A DNA stretch of 64,000 nt from Pseudomonas sp. UBA1879 (GCF_002338065.1 NZ_DDHJ01000002.1:187414-251413), one strand, 5' to 3'. Positions 53,142 through 63,964 are shown, numbered from the stretch's first letter. The notes: generated by a model from the sequence alone, not told the origin. A program made the numbers and translations.

Positions 53142-54233
53142 ATGGGCACCCTTCTCAAGCAGGAAAAGTTTCTTCTATTGGCGGTGATCGCGACCTGTCT
53201 CGCCTACCCCTTCGAGCATCAATTGCTCAGCCACGGCAATACGATCGCGCTGATTGCGGGGATTGCGTTGGTGGGGTTCATTGTCTGCGCTTCGATGCGG
53301 GTGGCGCACCATGCCGAGTTGCTCGCGGAAAAGGTGGGCGACCCCTACGGGACGATGATCCTGACGCTGTCGGCAGTGCTGGTGGAAGTGGTCATCCTGG
53401 CGATCATGATGAGCAACGAGCCTTCCCCAACGCTGGTGCGCGACACGATTTATTCAGCGGTGATGCTCGACATCAACGGTATCCTCGGCCTCGCGGCGTT
53501 GATGGGCGGCCTCAAGCACGGGGAACAGTCCTACAACGATGACTCGGCGCGGTCATACAGCGTGATGATTTTGACAGCGATGGCCGTGTCGATGGTGGTG
53601 CCCGAGTTCATTCCCGAGTCGAACTGGAAGGTGTACTCGGCCTTCACCATTGGCGCGATGATCCTGCTTTACGCGCTGTTTCTACGCATGCAAGTGGGGC
53701 CGCACAGCTACTTCTTCAGCTACAGCTACCCCGACAAGAAACGCCGCAAGGATCAACCTGAACATGCCGCCGAAGCAGTCAATCTGTCGCTGTCCATCGG
53801 CATCCTGGTGTTCGGCGTGGTGGTCATTGGTGCGCTGGCGGAAGTGATGTCCAAGACGGTCGACCTGGGGCTGGAAGGCAGTGGCGCACCCCCCGTTGTG
53901 ACCGCGATTCTGGTGGCTGCGATTTCCGCGGCGCCAGAAATTCTGACGGCGCTGCGGGCTGCATTGGCCAACCGGATGCAGTCGGTGGTCAACATTGCGC
54001 TCGGAGCATCGTTGTCGACGGTGATCCTTACGGTTCCCGTGATGGAGGCCATGGCGCTGTACACCGGCCAGCCGTTTCAGATGGCGATGACCCCGGTGCA
54101 AACGGTCATGATCTTCATCACCTTGCTTATCAGCGCTATCAACCTCAACGATGGCGAAACCAACGCCATCGAAGGCATGACTCACTTCGTGCTGTTCGCG
54201 ACGTTCATCATGTTGTCGTTGTTGGGGTTGTAA
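53142..54233 (+). CDS. chaA: Ca2+(Na+)/H+ antiporter, ChaA family
   Basis: A protein of 363 residues, about eleven membrane helices, with AAGAGG upstream. Two inverted CaCA alpha repeats: VGDPYGTMILTLSAVLVEVVILAIMM and VVTAILVAAISAAPEILTALRAALANRMQSVVNIALGASLSTVILTVPV. The acidic residues in these stretches (Glu in LVEV and APEIL) are the ion-binding sites. A loop LRMQVGPHSYFFSYSYPDKKRRKDQPEHAAE joins the halves. It exchanges calcium, sodium or potassium for protons at alkaline pH. Confidence 0.9.
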   Translation: MGTLLKQEKFLLLAVIATCLAYPFEHQLLSHGNTIALIAGIALVGFIVCASMRVAHHAELLAEKVGDPYGTMILTLSAVLVEVVILAIMMSNEPSPTLVRDTIYSAVMLDINGILGLAALMGGLKHGEQSYNDDSARSYSVMILTAMAVSMVVPEFIPESNWKVYSAFTIGAMILLYALFLRMQVGPHSYFFSYSYPDKKRRKDQPEHAAEAVNLSLSIGILVFGVVVIGALAEVMSKTVDLGLEGSGAPPVVTAILVAAISAAPEILTALRAALANRMQSVVNIALGASLSTVILTVPVMEAMALYTGQPFQMAMTPVQTVMIFITLLISAINLNDGETNAIEGMTHFVLFATFIMLSLLGL

Positions 54234-54245
54234 GACACGTCAGGG

Positions 54246-54274
54246 GCCGGCGCCACGAATGCTCAGGCGCCGGC
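54246..54274. terminator. Hairpin between converging genes
   Basis: GCCGGCGCC (54246-54254) and GGCGCCGGC (54266-54274), perfect 9-bp GC stem, 11-nt loop, between chaA and the 8-oxoguanine deaminase gene. No T-run, but the stem is strong on both strands. Confidence 0.6.
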
Positions 54275-54288
54275 ATCTGGGCTTCGTG

Positions 54289-55644
54289 CTACGCCCGGAT
54301 CAATTGCGCCGCGGCTTGCCGGTGATCGGCGATCAAGCCCTTCAGATCCAGCCCTTGGACCTGGCCGTCGATCACCCGCCATTCCCCGCCAATCATTACC
54401 CGATCCGCACGATCAGCGCCGCATAGCAGCAGCGCCGACAAGGGGTCATGGCTGCCGGAGAAACGCAGTTCATCCAGTTTGAACAGTGCCAGGTCCGCTT
54501 GCTTGCCTACCGCCAGTTCGCCGATATCGCTGCGGCCCAACAACCTCGCCGAGCCACGCGTCGCCCAGCCTAATGCGACTTCCGGCGTGATCTTCTCCGC
54601 CCCGTAGCGCAGCCGCTGCAGGTACAAGGCCTGCTTCGCTTCGAGGATCATGTTCGACCCATCGTTGGAGGCCGAACCGTCGACCCCCAGTCCGATCGGC
54701 GCGCCAGCTGCGGTCAGATCGAGCGTCGGGCAGATGCCAGATGCCAGGCGCATATTCGAACTTGGGCAATGGCAAATACCGGTGCCCGCCGCACCCAGTC
54801 GAGCGATTTCCTGCTCATTGAAATGAATGCCGTGCGCCAGCCAGGTACGCGGCCCGAGCCATCCCACGCTGTCCAGATAATCCACGGTACGCAGGCCAAA
54901 CCGTTGCAGGCAGAAGTCCTCCTCATCCAGAGTCTCAGCCAAATGCGTGTGGAGCCGAACGTCGAGTTTTTTGGCCAATGCCGCGCTTTCGGTCATGATT
55001 TCCGTGGTCACGGAAAACGGTGAGCAGGGCGCCAGAGCGATCTGAATCTGCGCACCTTCATGCCGTTCGTGATAACGAACGATCAGCCGCTGACTGTCCT
55101 CCAGAATCACTTGGCCCTGTTGCACGGTCTGCTGCGGCGGCAGGCCCCCATCCGCTTCGCCGAGGCTCATCGAACCGCGTGTCAGCATGGCCCGCATGCC
55201 CAATGCCCGCACGCACTCGACTTGGACATCGATCGCCTGCTCGAGGCCGTCTGGAAACAAGTAATGATGATCCGCAGCGGTCGTACAGCCTGACAACAAC
55301 AGCTCGGTCAACGCGACCTTGCTGGCCACCGCCAGCTTTTCCGGCGTTAAACGCGCCCATACCGGATACAGCGTTTTCAGCCAGGGAAACAACGGCTGAT
55401 TGACCACTGGCGCCCACGCTCGGGTGAGGGTTTGATAAAAGTGATGGTGCGTGTTGATCAGCCCCGGCAACAGCACGTGATCACGCGCATCGAAGACGTG
55501 GTCGCAGGGCTGCGCAGGCGACTGGCCAGACGTGAGCAGTTCGACGATCACACCGTCTTCCACCACCAGTCCGCCCCGGGCGTCGAGGTCGTTGGCGGTA
55601 AACACGGCGAGGGGATTTTTCAACCAGATACGGATCGCAGGCAT
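54289..55644 (-). CDS. 8-Oxoguanine deaminase (amidohydrolase superfamily)
   Basis: A protein of 451 residues from MPAIRIWLKNPLAVFTAND, with GGAG upstream; a longer frame is rejected. Amidohydrolase landmarks: PGLINTHHHFYQTLTRA (first His pair), LHTHLAETLDEEDFCL (His and Glu), WLAHGIHFNEQEIARL (His) and LGVDGSASNDGSNM (Asp). Length and key blocks match P. aeruginosa PA0142, which converts 8-oxoguanine to urate. Close relatives include hydroxyatrazine hydrolase and guanine deaminase; the HHHFYQTLTRA block favours 8-oxoguanine. Adenine deaminase is two genes away, as in PAO1. Confidence 0.88.
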   Translation of the reverse strand: MPAIRIWLKNPLAVFTANDLDARGGLVVEDGVIVELLTSGQSPAQPCDHVFDARDHVLLPGLINTHHHFYQTLTRAWAPVVNQPLFPWLKTLYPVWARLTPEKLAVASKVALTELLLSGCTTAADHHYLFPDGLEQAIDVQVECVRALGMRAMLTRGSMSLGEADGGLPPQQTVQQGQVILEDSQRLIVRYHERHEGAQIQIALAPCSPFSVTTEIMTESAALAKKLDVRLHTHLAETLDEEDFCLQRFGLRTVDYLDSVGWLGPRTWLAHGIHFNEQEIARLGAAGTGICHCPSSNMRLASGICPTLDLTAAGAPIGLGVDGSASNDGSNMILEAKQALYLQRLRYGAEKITPEVALGWATRGSARLLGRSDIGELAVGKQADLALFKLDELRFSGSHDPLSALLLCGADRADRVMIGGEWRVIDGQVQGLDLKGLIADHRQAAAQLIRA

Positions 55645-55886
55645 GGGCCGGCTCCTCTGAAAATGGGGTTCAGGTCGCCAGCTCAGTTTTGCCCTGTCTG
55701 CTGATCCAGGGTCGTCGCAACACGATTGGCCGCGATCAAGGGAGCGGAGTTTAGAAGCATGCATGGAGGCGATGCAAGGCAGCGCCTCGAATTCTATGGC
55801 ACCGCTGCTGGGCAGCGTTTGCTTTGTGCGCGGCGGTGGCATGACTGAAGTTGCCACCGCCGATGAACGGGTTCACTAGCGATCAA

Positions 55887-56573
55887 TCACCAGGGAATCG
55901 TCTCACCCTTGTAGTTCACAAAGTGGTGTCCACCCTTCCCGGCGAAGCGCTCCAACTGCTCGACGATTCCACGCACACTGGTTTCCACATCGATGTCCGC
56001 GCCTTCGCCGCCCATGGCCGTGCGGACCCAGCCCGGATGCACCGACAACACCGTAGGTTTCGGCTCGCTCAGTTGGGTCACGAATGTGTTGGTCATTGAG
56101 TTGAGGGCGGCTTTGCTCGCTTTATACAGCGCCATTTCCGGGGCGTCGGGCATTGCCACGCTGCCGAGAACCGAGCTCATGAATGCGATGATTCCGGTTC
56201 CGGGGCGAATCTGATCGACAAACCGTTTGGCCAGGCGGATCGGTGCTACGGCGTTGGTCAGGAACAGCTGCCCCAGCTCGCCTGCGGTGGCATCAGTAGG
56301 CGAGTTGTGCAGCGGCCCCATGATGCCCGCGTTGACGAACAGCAGGTCGTACACCTGACCTTTTAGATTGTGCGTAAGCACTTCCAGCGATGATTGTTCG
56401 TCCAGATCCAGCGTTTGAATATGCACACCCGGAACGGCCTTGAGATCATCGGCCTTGTGCGCATCACGAACGGTCGCCGTGACGTCCCAGCCCTGTTCGG
56501 TCAGGCGTTGCACCAACCCAAGCCCCAGGCCACGTGAGGCGCCGATGATGAGTGCGGTTTTTTTTGCAGACAT
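55887..56573 (-). CDS. Short-chain dehydrogenase/reductase
   Basis: A protein of 228 residues starting at MSAKKTALIIGASRGLGLGL with GGAG upstream; 43 extra residues of an open frame are not included. Classical SDR: GASRGLG cofactor loop, LFVNAGI (NAG motif), FMSSVLGSVA with the catalytic Ser, and Tyr150-x-x-x-Lys154 (YKASK). It probably uses NADP because an Arg follows in VRDAHKADD. Substrate unknown. The closest family members are annotated C-factor-like or oxidoreductase. Confidence 0.88.
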   Translation of the reverse strand: MSAKKTALIIGASRGLGLGLVQRLTEQGWDVTATVRDAHKADDLKAVPGVHIQTLDLDEQSSLEVLTHNLKGQVYDLLFVNAGIMGPLHNSPTDATAGELGQLFLTNAVAPIRLAKRFVDQIRPGTGIIAFMSSVLGSVAMPDAPEMALYKASKAALNSMTNTFVTQLSEPKPTVLSVHPGWVRTAMGGEGADIDVETSVRGIVEQLERFAGKGGHHFVNYKGETIPW

Positions 56574-56692
56574 GAATGTCACTCCTTCAGAACGAAATGG
56601 ACGACTAAGCAGAGTTGACCGCATTCGTCCGGGGGAATTTGTTTTTTCCGGCGCAATGGCCGATAGGTCCCGCTTCCGGTAGTCCAAGGTGC

Positions 56693-56716
56693 AATTCGGC
56701 AATTCGGCAATTCGGC
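56693..56716. repeat. Short tandem repeat, 8 bp x 3
   Basis: AATTCGGC three times in direct tandem in the leader of the SDR gene, about 120 bp before its start. A simple sequence repeat able to gain or lose copies. Confidence 0.8.
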
Positions 56717-56740
56717 AACACGGTGCAGAGCGATTTCTAT

Positions 56741-56857
56741 CAGTGGATAAGTAGCTTGGTCAAAAAGTGATCAAGCGCGCGGAGGTCCCGCGTATAAAGG
56801 CGTGTAGCCCGATGTGCTCAGCTTGTCCACAGGCGGGTGCACAGTAGATGTGGGCAA
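56741..56857. repeat. Dispersed intergenic repeat, copy 2 (DnaA-box-like sites)
   Basis: The partner of 8414-8528, 117 bp, aligned along its length. This copy has TTGTCCACA (56823-56831) and, on the other strand near its left end, TTATCCACT (56741-56749 region), each one base from the DnaA box. It lies in the gap between the SDR and yigZ genes. Confidence 0.6.
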
Positions 56858-56888
56858 CAGTGCGAGGCCTGCGCTAACAAAGCGCGCT

Positions 56889-57482
56889 TCATTCAGGCTC
56901 TTCCCGCTGCAATACAATGCGCCCGCGACTGATGTCTGACAGTTGCCGTTGAAAGGTATCGATCTGCTCGGGCCCTAATGCGACACACAACTCTACGCCC
57001 ACCGCCGTGAAGGTCTCGTTCTGCACCAGCCCGTTCAATTCAGCCAATCGCAGCTTGACCAGCGCCAGTTCGCTGAAGGTGCAATCGAATATCAGCGGCA
57101 CCCGATCGATCAGCGGCAGACGTTCGGCGTGTTGCAGGCATTTATTAGCGCCGCCGCCATACGCTCGGGCCAGTCCGCCTGTTCCCAACTGAATGCCCCC
57201 GTACCAGCGAATGACCAAAACCACGACTTGATCGAAATCCTGGGCCTCGATGGCCGCAAGAATGGGGCGACCCGCAGTGCCGCCGGGCTCGCCGTCGTCA
57301 GTGCTGCGATATTGCGCGCCCAGCTTCCAGGCCCAGCAGTTGTGAGTCGCATTGAGATCGCTGTTTTGCTCTATGAACGCCTGCGCGTCGGCAGGGTTGC
57401 TGATGGGTGCCGCAAGGGTGATAAAGCGGCTCTTGCGAATCTCTTCGCGGAATTCGCAAGGGCCGATGAGGGTCGAGGGCAT
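56889..57482 (-). CDS. yigZ: YigZ/IMPACT family protein
   Basis: A protein of 197 residues. The UPF0029 N-terminal domain shows EFREEIRKSRFITLAAPI, THNCWAWKLGAQYRSTDDGEPGGTAGRPILAAIE and IRWYGGIQLGTGGLARAYGGGANKCL, the diagnostic blocks. A ferredoxin-like second domain follows from about 130. The function in bacteria is unsettled; the eukaryotic relative IMPACT dampens the GCN2 kinase. It follows the TetR-type gene by 36 bases on the same strand. Confidence 0.93.
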   Translation of the reverse strand: MPSTLIGPCEFREEIRKSRFITLAAPISNPADAQAFIEQNSDLNATHNCWAWKLGAQYRSTDDGEPGGTAGRPILAAIEAQDFDQVVVLVIRWYGGIQLGTGGLARAYGGGANKCLQHAERLPLIDRVPLIFDCTFSELALVKLRLAELNGLVQNETFTAVGVELCVALGPEQIDTFQRQLSDISRGRIVLQREEPE

Positions 57483-57518
57483 GACGGTTCCGGCTGAGAA
57501 TCAGGACTTATCGTACGT

Positions 57519-58178
57519 TCAGATTGGAGGCGTCAGCCCACAACCCTTGAGAATGATGCGGATCAGATTCGTGCCCGCGTCTTCCATATCCTGCTTGGTC
57601 AGACGCGAGCGCCCGGTGACCTGACAGATCTGAGTGGCGAAGTCGGCGTAGTGCTGGGTGCTGCCCCACAGCAGAAAAATCAGATGAACCGGGTCGACGG
57701 GGTCCATTTTCCCTTCGTCGATCCACGCCTGAAACACCGACGCACGGCCCTGAAACCAGGCTCGGTAATCCTGACTGAAATATTCGTTCAAACATTCGCC
57801 ACCGCTGATGATCTCCATCGCGAAAATGCGCGAGGCCTGCGGTTGGCGACGGGAGAACTCCATTTTCGCGCGTATATAGTCGGCCAATGCCTGAGCCGGG
57901 TCGTCCTCGACCTTCAGATTGTTGAACGTGCTGTCCCACAATTGAATGATGCTGCTCAAGACCGCGATGTACAGGCCCAGCTTATTGGTGAAGTAATAAT
58001 GCAGGTTGGCTTTGGGCAGCCCGGCGTTCTGGGCGATCGTATTCATACTGGTGCCTTTGAACCCGTGGCGAGCGAACTCGTCCTCGGCAGCTTTTATGAT
58101 CGCTTCTTCATTCTTTTGACGAATACGGCTCGCCGGTTTAGTGGCGCTGACGCTGTGAGCAGGGACTTCAAGGGCCAT
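57519..58178 (-). CDS. TetR-family regulator, RutR-like (YcdC C-terminal domain)
   Basis: A protein of 219 residues from ATG at 58178 with GGAA seven bases upstream; an open frame to 58250 is less likely. HTH region: NEEAIIKAAEDEFARHGFKGTSMNTIAQNAGLPKANLHYYFTNKLGLY (about residues 22-69). The ligand domain (SIIQLWDSTFNNLKVEDDPAQALADYI) is of the YcdC_C type of RutR, which senses uracil. It lies 84 bases downstream of a xanthine-type permease gene on the same strand, so a nucleobase ligand is plausible but unproven. Confidence 0.88.
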   Translation of the reverse strand: MALEVPAHSVSATKPASRIRQKNEEAIIKAAEDEFARHGFKGTSMNTIAQNAGLPKANLHYYFTNKLGLYIAVLSSIIQLWDSTFNNLKVEDDPAQALADYIRAKMEFSRRQPQASRIFAMEIISGGECLNEYFSQDYRAWFQGRASVFQAWIDEGKMDPVDPVHLIFLLWGSTQHYADFATQICQVTGRSRLTKQDMEDAGTNLIRIILKGCGLTPPI

Positions 58179-58262
58179 GTGCGGTTCCAGACGGATCATT
58201 GGGTGCGACGGGGTGAACAGATAACGCACCCGCGACGATCCGACAAGCACTCGCGTTGGAAA

Positions 58263-59642
58263 TTAGTGCTCTAGTGCTTCCATTTCCTCCTCTGCGCGGG
58301 CATCAGTGCCCTCAGGCAGCACCAGGCACATCACGATCGCGGTCAGACCACCGCTGGTAATCGCAGAGTCGAACAGGTTTTGCACCAAGGTTGGCAGATG
58401 TTGCAGCAGCGTGGGTTGAGCGGCAATTCCCAGCCCGACGCCAAATGACGTTGCGATGATCAGCATGCTGCGTCGGTCCAGCGGTGATCGCGCGAGGATA
58501 CGCACGCCTGCTGCTGCGACGCTGCCGAACATCACGAGCGTGGCGCCGCCTAGCACTGGTTTGGGAATCTGCTGAAGCATCGCACCGATGATAGGGAAAA
58601 GTCCGAGCAAAAAGAGGATCGCTCCTATGTAGAGACCGACGTGGCGGCTGGCCACGCCTGTCAGTTGGATCACCCCGTTGTTCTGCGCGAACGTGGTGTT
58701 TGGAAAGGCACTGAATGTCGCCGCGATCATGCAGCTCACCCCATCGCCCAACACGCCGCCCTTGAGTCGAGCAAGGTAAGCGGGGCCTTTGATAGGTTCT
58801 CGAGAGAGCATGCAATTGGCGGTCAGGTCACCTACGGTTTCGATGCTGCTGATCAGATAAATCAGCGCGATGGGTAGGAAAGCCGCCCAGTCGAAACTAA
58901 AACCAAACCGGAAGGGTGTAGGAACACTGATCAACGCCACATCGGCAATCGACTGCAAGACGAGCTTGCCGCTGAGCCAGGCCGCGACACTGCCCACTGC
59001 CAACCCGATGATGATCGACGACAGACGAATCCACGGCGTGTTAGAGCGGTTGAGCAGAATGATCACCAGCAGCACCGACACGCCCAGTATGAGATTGATC
59101 GGCTCGCCAAAATCAGGGGCGTTGAAGCCGCCGCCCAGATCGGTTACGCCAACCTTGATCAGGCTGATGCCAATCAGCGTGATGACGATCCCGGTCACCA
59201 GCGGGGTGATCACGCGGCGCAGGTGGCCGATGAATCGGCTGAGTACGATTTGCACGAAAGCCCCGAAAAAGCAGACGCCGAACACCATCGCCATGATGTC
59301 TTCAGGACTCCCGCCCCGTTGCTTGACCATGAACCCTGCAGATAAGACAGCGCCGAGAAACGCAAAGCTGGTGCCTTGCAGGCAAATCATCCCCGCGCCA
59401 ATGCGAAATGGACGACGTGCCTGTATGAATGTGCCGACACCCGAAACCATTAGCGCCATGCTGATCAGGTAGGGCAAGTATGTGCCCAGTCCCAGTGCTG
59501 AGCCGATGATCAGCGGCGGGGTGATGATGCCTACAAATGCGGCCAGTACGTGTTGAAGCGCCGCCAGCATGGCGGGTGCGAATTCGGGACGGTCATTGAG
59601 GCCGTAAATCAAATCATTATTGTCGGGCGTTTCGGATGGCAT
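58263..59642 (-). CDS. NCS2 nucleobase permease, xanthine/urate branch
   Basis: A protein of 459 residues from MPSETPDNNDLIYGLNDRPEFAPAMLAALQHVLAAFVGI; 20 open residues before it are not conserved. Twelve or more membrane segments. The substrate motif FAQNNGVIQLTGVASRHVG has the QNNG of E. coli XanQ and of uric-acid carriers. The AAFVGIITPPLIIGSAL stretch and PLVTGIVITLIGISLIKVG are also typical. It imports xanthine or urate with protons. It sits upstream of the RutR-like gene and beside 8-oxoguanine and adenine deaminase genes, which make urate and hypoxanthine. Uracil transport is a possible alternative. Confidence 0.88.
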   Translation of the reverse strand: MPSETPDNNDLIYGLNDRPEFAPAMLAALQHVLAAFVGIITPPLIIGSALGLGTYLPYLISMALMVSGVGTFIQARRPFRIGAGMICLQGTSFAFLGAVLSAGFMVKQRGGSPEDIMAMVFGVCFFGAFVQIVLSRFIGHLRRVITPLVTGIVITLIGISLIKVGVTDLGGGFNAPDFGEPINLILGVSVLLVIILLNRSNTPWIRLSSIIIGLAVGSVAAWLSGKLVLQSIADVALISVPTPFRFGFSFDWAAFLPIALIYLISSIETVGDLTANCMLSREPIKGPAYLARLKGGVLGDGVSCMIAATFSAFPNTTFAQNNGVIQLTGVASRHVGLYIGAILFLLGLFPIIGAMLQQIPKPVLGGATLVMFGSVAAAGVRILARSPLDRRSMLIIATSFGVGLGIAAQPTLLQHLPTLVQNLFDSAITSGGLTAIVMCLVLPEGTDARAEEEMEALEH

Positions 59643-59902
59643 GCTGGACTCTCGGTTCTGGGTTTGGCTTATTCCATGGCCCCTGTCCCCCTGAAACATC
59701 ACGAATACCTTTTATCGCTATTGTGCTCGTGTGGGGGCCTTAGGGCGGTTGACCTTTCTAGGAAGCCTTCACTGCAAAAACCTGTCCAGATGATCAGATA
59801 CGAAGCGCGAGTATTTCTAAATACTTAGCTAAATCAACTGGTTAAGTTTCTTATGAGCGATTTTGTGTCCGCTGCCAAACGGTCCGGCGTCAGGCAAAGG
59901 CC

Positions 59903-60823
59903 TCATCGTGTGGCAGCCAGGCTCTGCAAAAAACTCTCCAGCACCAAATGAGGGCGACGGCCTTTGCGAGTGACAGTGACAAGGCTCAGGTCGTAAAAGC
60001 GCGCGTGAGGCTTCAGCGCCCGCAGTCTCCCTTGTTGCACCCAGAACGTTGCATAGTGATCCGGCAGATAGCCGATGTAGCGACCCGTCAGGATCAGAAA
60101 CGCCATGCCCTCCCTGTCCGACGCACTGGCTGTACATTTCAGTGCTTGGTAGTGCGCTTGAATATCCGCCGGCAGTCGAAACGTCGGGGCGATCGCTTCC
60201 TGTTCGCCCAAGCGTTCATCGCCGAGTTGTGCATCGTCAACATAGAAAAGGGGATGGCCCACCGCGCAATACAGCAATGAACGCTCGCTGTAGAGCGGCT
60301 GGTACTCGAGGCCCGAGAGCGCATTGGCCTGGGGCACAACGCCGACGTGCAAGCTGCCATCAAGCACACCTTGCTCGACCTCGTTGGGTGCGATCATCCG
60401 GATATTGATGTGCACGTCCGGCCCGCGCTCCTTGAGCTGCGACAGCGCGTGGGTGATGCGCATGTGGGGGAGAGTGACGAGGTTGTCGGTCAGTCCGATG
60501 TTCAGCTCTCCGCGCAGGTGTCGGTGAAGGCCATTGACCTCTGTACGAAAACTCTCGAGTGCGCTCAGAAGCTGCAGCGATGACTGATACACCTCGCGGC
60601 CTTCCTCAGTCAGCGAAAAACCCGCACGACCCCGTTGGCACAGGCGCAAGCCCAGCCGTTGTTCCAAGTCGCTCATCTGCTGGCTGATCGCCGAACGCCC
60701 GATGCCCAAAGCGCTTTCCGCGGCAGAGAACCCTCCTGATTCGACGACGCTTCGAAAGATGCGCAGCAAGCGAATGTCAAAGTCGCTTACCTGCGCGAGT
60801 GGGGCGGGACGGCGTGTGCTCAT
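59903..60823 (-). CDS. bauR: LysR-family regulator of beta-alanine use, BauR-like
   Basis: A protein of 306 residues: DNA-binding domain at about 14-74 (LLRIFRSVVESGGFSAAESALGIGRSAISQQMSDLEQRLGLRLCQRG) and an effector domain from about 100 (GELNIGLTDNLVTLPHMRI). It is transcribed divergently from a beta-alanine:pyruvate transaminase gene 137 bp away, the arrangement of bauR and bauA in P. aeruginosa (PA0133 and PA0132), where BauR activates the genes in response to beta-alanine. The assignment rests on family and position. Confidence 0.82.
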   Translation of the reverse strand: MSTRRPAPLAQVSDFDIRLLRIFRSVVESGGFSAAESALGIGRSAISQQMSDLEQRLGLRLCQRGRAGFSLTEEGREVYQSSLQLLSALESFRTEVNGLHRHLRGELNIGLTDNLVTLPHMRITHALSQLKERGPDVHINIRMIAPNEVEQGVLDGSLHVGVVPQANALSGLEYQPLYSERSLLYCAVGHPLFYVDDAQLGDERLGEQEAIAPTFRLPADIQAHYQALKCTASASDREGMAFLILTGRYIGYLPDHYATFWVQQGRLRALKPHARFYDLSLVTVTRKGRRPHLVLESFLQSLAATR

Positions 60824-60851
60824 TGTTTAGTGGTCCAGTAACTAAAGATCA

Positions 60852-60867
60852 TAAAAGCAGAATTTTA
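60852..60867. promoter_or_regulatory. Dyad in the bauR-bauA promoter region
   Basis: TAAAA-GCAGAA-TTTTA, perfect 5-bp arms, flanked outward by AT and AGCGAC-TTTAT, so that ATAAA and TTTAT at 60851-60877 also pair. It is centred about 100 bp before bauA, a suitable site for a LysR activator. Confidence 0.4.
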
Positions 60868-60960
60868 GCGACTTTATTCCCGTGGCAACGTAGCCGCAAT
60901 CCGGTTTGGCTTCAGGGCACTTGAAGACCGACCACCCACGTCCCTGTGAGGTTAACGCCA

Positions 60961-62307
60961 ATGAACATGCCCGAATCGTCCGATATGTCCCTCGCCAGTC
61001 AGCTAAAGCTTGACGCGCACTGGATGCCTTACACCGCAAACCGCAATTTCCAGCGCGATCCCCGACTGATCGTTGCGGCGCAGGGCAGTTATCTGACAGA
61101 CGACAAGGGCCGTAAAATCTACGATGGCCTCTCGGGCCTGTGGACCTGCGGTGCCGGGCACACCCGCAAGGAAATTCAGGAAGCAGTCGCCAAACAGCTG
61201 GGCACGCTCGACTATTCCCCTGGCTTCCAATTCGGTCATCCGCTGTCGTTCCAGCTCGCTGAAAAGATCACCGACCTGACACCAGGCAACTTGAACCACG
61301 TGTTTTATACCGACTCGGGCTCCGAATGCGCTGATACGGCTGTGAAGATGGTGCGTGCCTACTGGCGCCTGAAAGGGCAGGCGACCAAGACCAAAATGAT
61401 CGGTCGCGCCAGGGGGTATCACGGTGTGAACATCGCGGGCACCAGCCTGGGGGGCGTGAACGGCAACCGTAAACTGTTCGGCCAGCTGATGGATGTCGAT
61501 CACCTCCCTCATACCCTGCTGACCAGCAACGCCTACTCGCGCGGTATGCCCGAGCAGGGTGGCATCGCGTTAGCCGACGAGATGCTCAAGCTGATCGAAC
61601 TGCACGACGCCTCTAATATTGCAGCTGTGATTGTCGAGCCAATGGCTGGCTCAGCAGGCGTGATCGTTCCGCCACAGGGCTACCTGAAGCGCCTGCGCGA
61701 CATTTGTGACCAGCACAACATTCTGCTGATCTTCGACGAGGTGATTACCGGCTTTGGTCGGACTGGCTCGATGTTCGGCGCCGACAGCTTTGGCGTGACG
61801 CCCGATCTGATGTGCATCGCCAAACAAGTCACCAATGGGGCGATTCCGATGGGCGCTGTCATTGCCAGCAGCGAGATCTACCAGACCTTCATGAATCAGG
61901 CGACACCTGAATACGCCGTGGAATTTCCCCATGGGTACACCTATTCCGCGCATCCAGTGGCGTGCGCGGCGGGCCTGGCGGCACTGGAAATCCTCCAGCG
62001 CGAGAACCTTGTGCAACAGGTGGCCGAGACCGCGCCACATTTTGAAAACGCGTTGCACGGTCTTAAAGGCAGCAAAAACGTCATCGACATCCGTAACTAC
62101 GGTTTGGCTGGCGCCATCCAGATCGCGGCCCGCGATGGCGACGCTATCGTCCGACCGTTCGAGACCGCGATGAAGTTGTGGAAGGCTGGTTTCTATGTGC
62201 GTTTCGGCGGCGATACGTTGCAGTTTGGCCCAACCTTCAACAGCAATCCGCAGGATCTGGACCGTATGTTCGATGCAGTCGGCGAAGCGCTTAATCAGAT
62301 CGACTGA
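60961..62307 (+). CDS. bauA: Beta-alanine:pyruvate transaminase
   Basis: A protein of 448 residues, exactly the length I recall for P. aeruginosa BauA. The ATG is preferred over an in-frame GTG five codons earlier. Class III PLP transaminase moving the amino group of beta-alanine (and other omega-amines) to pyruvate, giving malonate semialdehyde. Seen: LDAHWMPYTANRNFQRDPR, YDGLSGLWTCGAGH, IFDEVITGFGRTGSMFGA, PLP lysine at 288 in AKQVTNGAIPMGAVIAS, and EFPHGYTYSAHPVACAAGLAAL. The identity over the remembered BauA is high throughout. It is followed after 64 bases by the dehydrogenase for its product. Confidence 0.94.
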   Translation: MNMPESSDMSLASQLKLDAHWMPYTANRNFQRDPRLIVAAQGSYLTDDKGRKIYDGLSGLWTCGAGHTRKEIQEAVAKQLGTLDYSPGFQFGHPLSFQLAEKITDLTPGNLNHVFYTDSGSECADTAVKMVRAYWRLKGQATKTKMIGRARGYHGVNIAGTSLGGVNGNRKLFGQLMDVDHLPHTLLTSNAYSRGMPEQGGIALADEMLKLIELHDASNIAAVIVEPMAGSAGVIVPPQGYLKRLRDICDQHNILLIFDEVITGFGRTGSMFGADSFGVTPDLMCIAKQVTNGAIPMGAVIASSEIYQTFMNQATPEYAVEFPHGYTYSAHPVACAAGLAALEILQRENLVQQVAETAPHFENALHGLKGSKNVIDIRNYGLAGAIQIAARDGDAIVRPFETAMKLWKAGFYVRFGGDTLQFGPTFNSNPQDLDRMFDAVGEALNQID

Positions 62308-62371
62308 TTTTTTCAGATTGAAACAGGCGCAGCGTCGGCTGGCTTGTGAACCACTATTTTCGGAGTCAAGC

Positions 62372-63865
<1,494 letters not shown>

Positions 63866-63893
63866 GGATCTGCTGTCCGCCCTTAACTTTGCG

Positions 63894-63926
63894 CTGCTAG
63901 AGGCGGCTGATGCCCGCCACTAGCAG
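63894..63926. terminator. Hairpin after bauC
   Basis: CTGCTAG-A-GGCGG pairs with CCGCC-A-CTAGCAG around a 7-nt loop, twelve base pairs with one A.A mismatch, 28 bases after the stop. No T-run follows directly, so it is a weak or factor-assisted terminator. Confidence 0.6.
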
Positions 63927-63964
63927 TTCTAGGCTGAAATTCGCAGCTAATTTCAAATAAGTGC

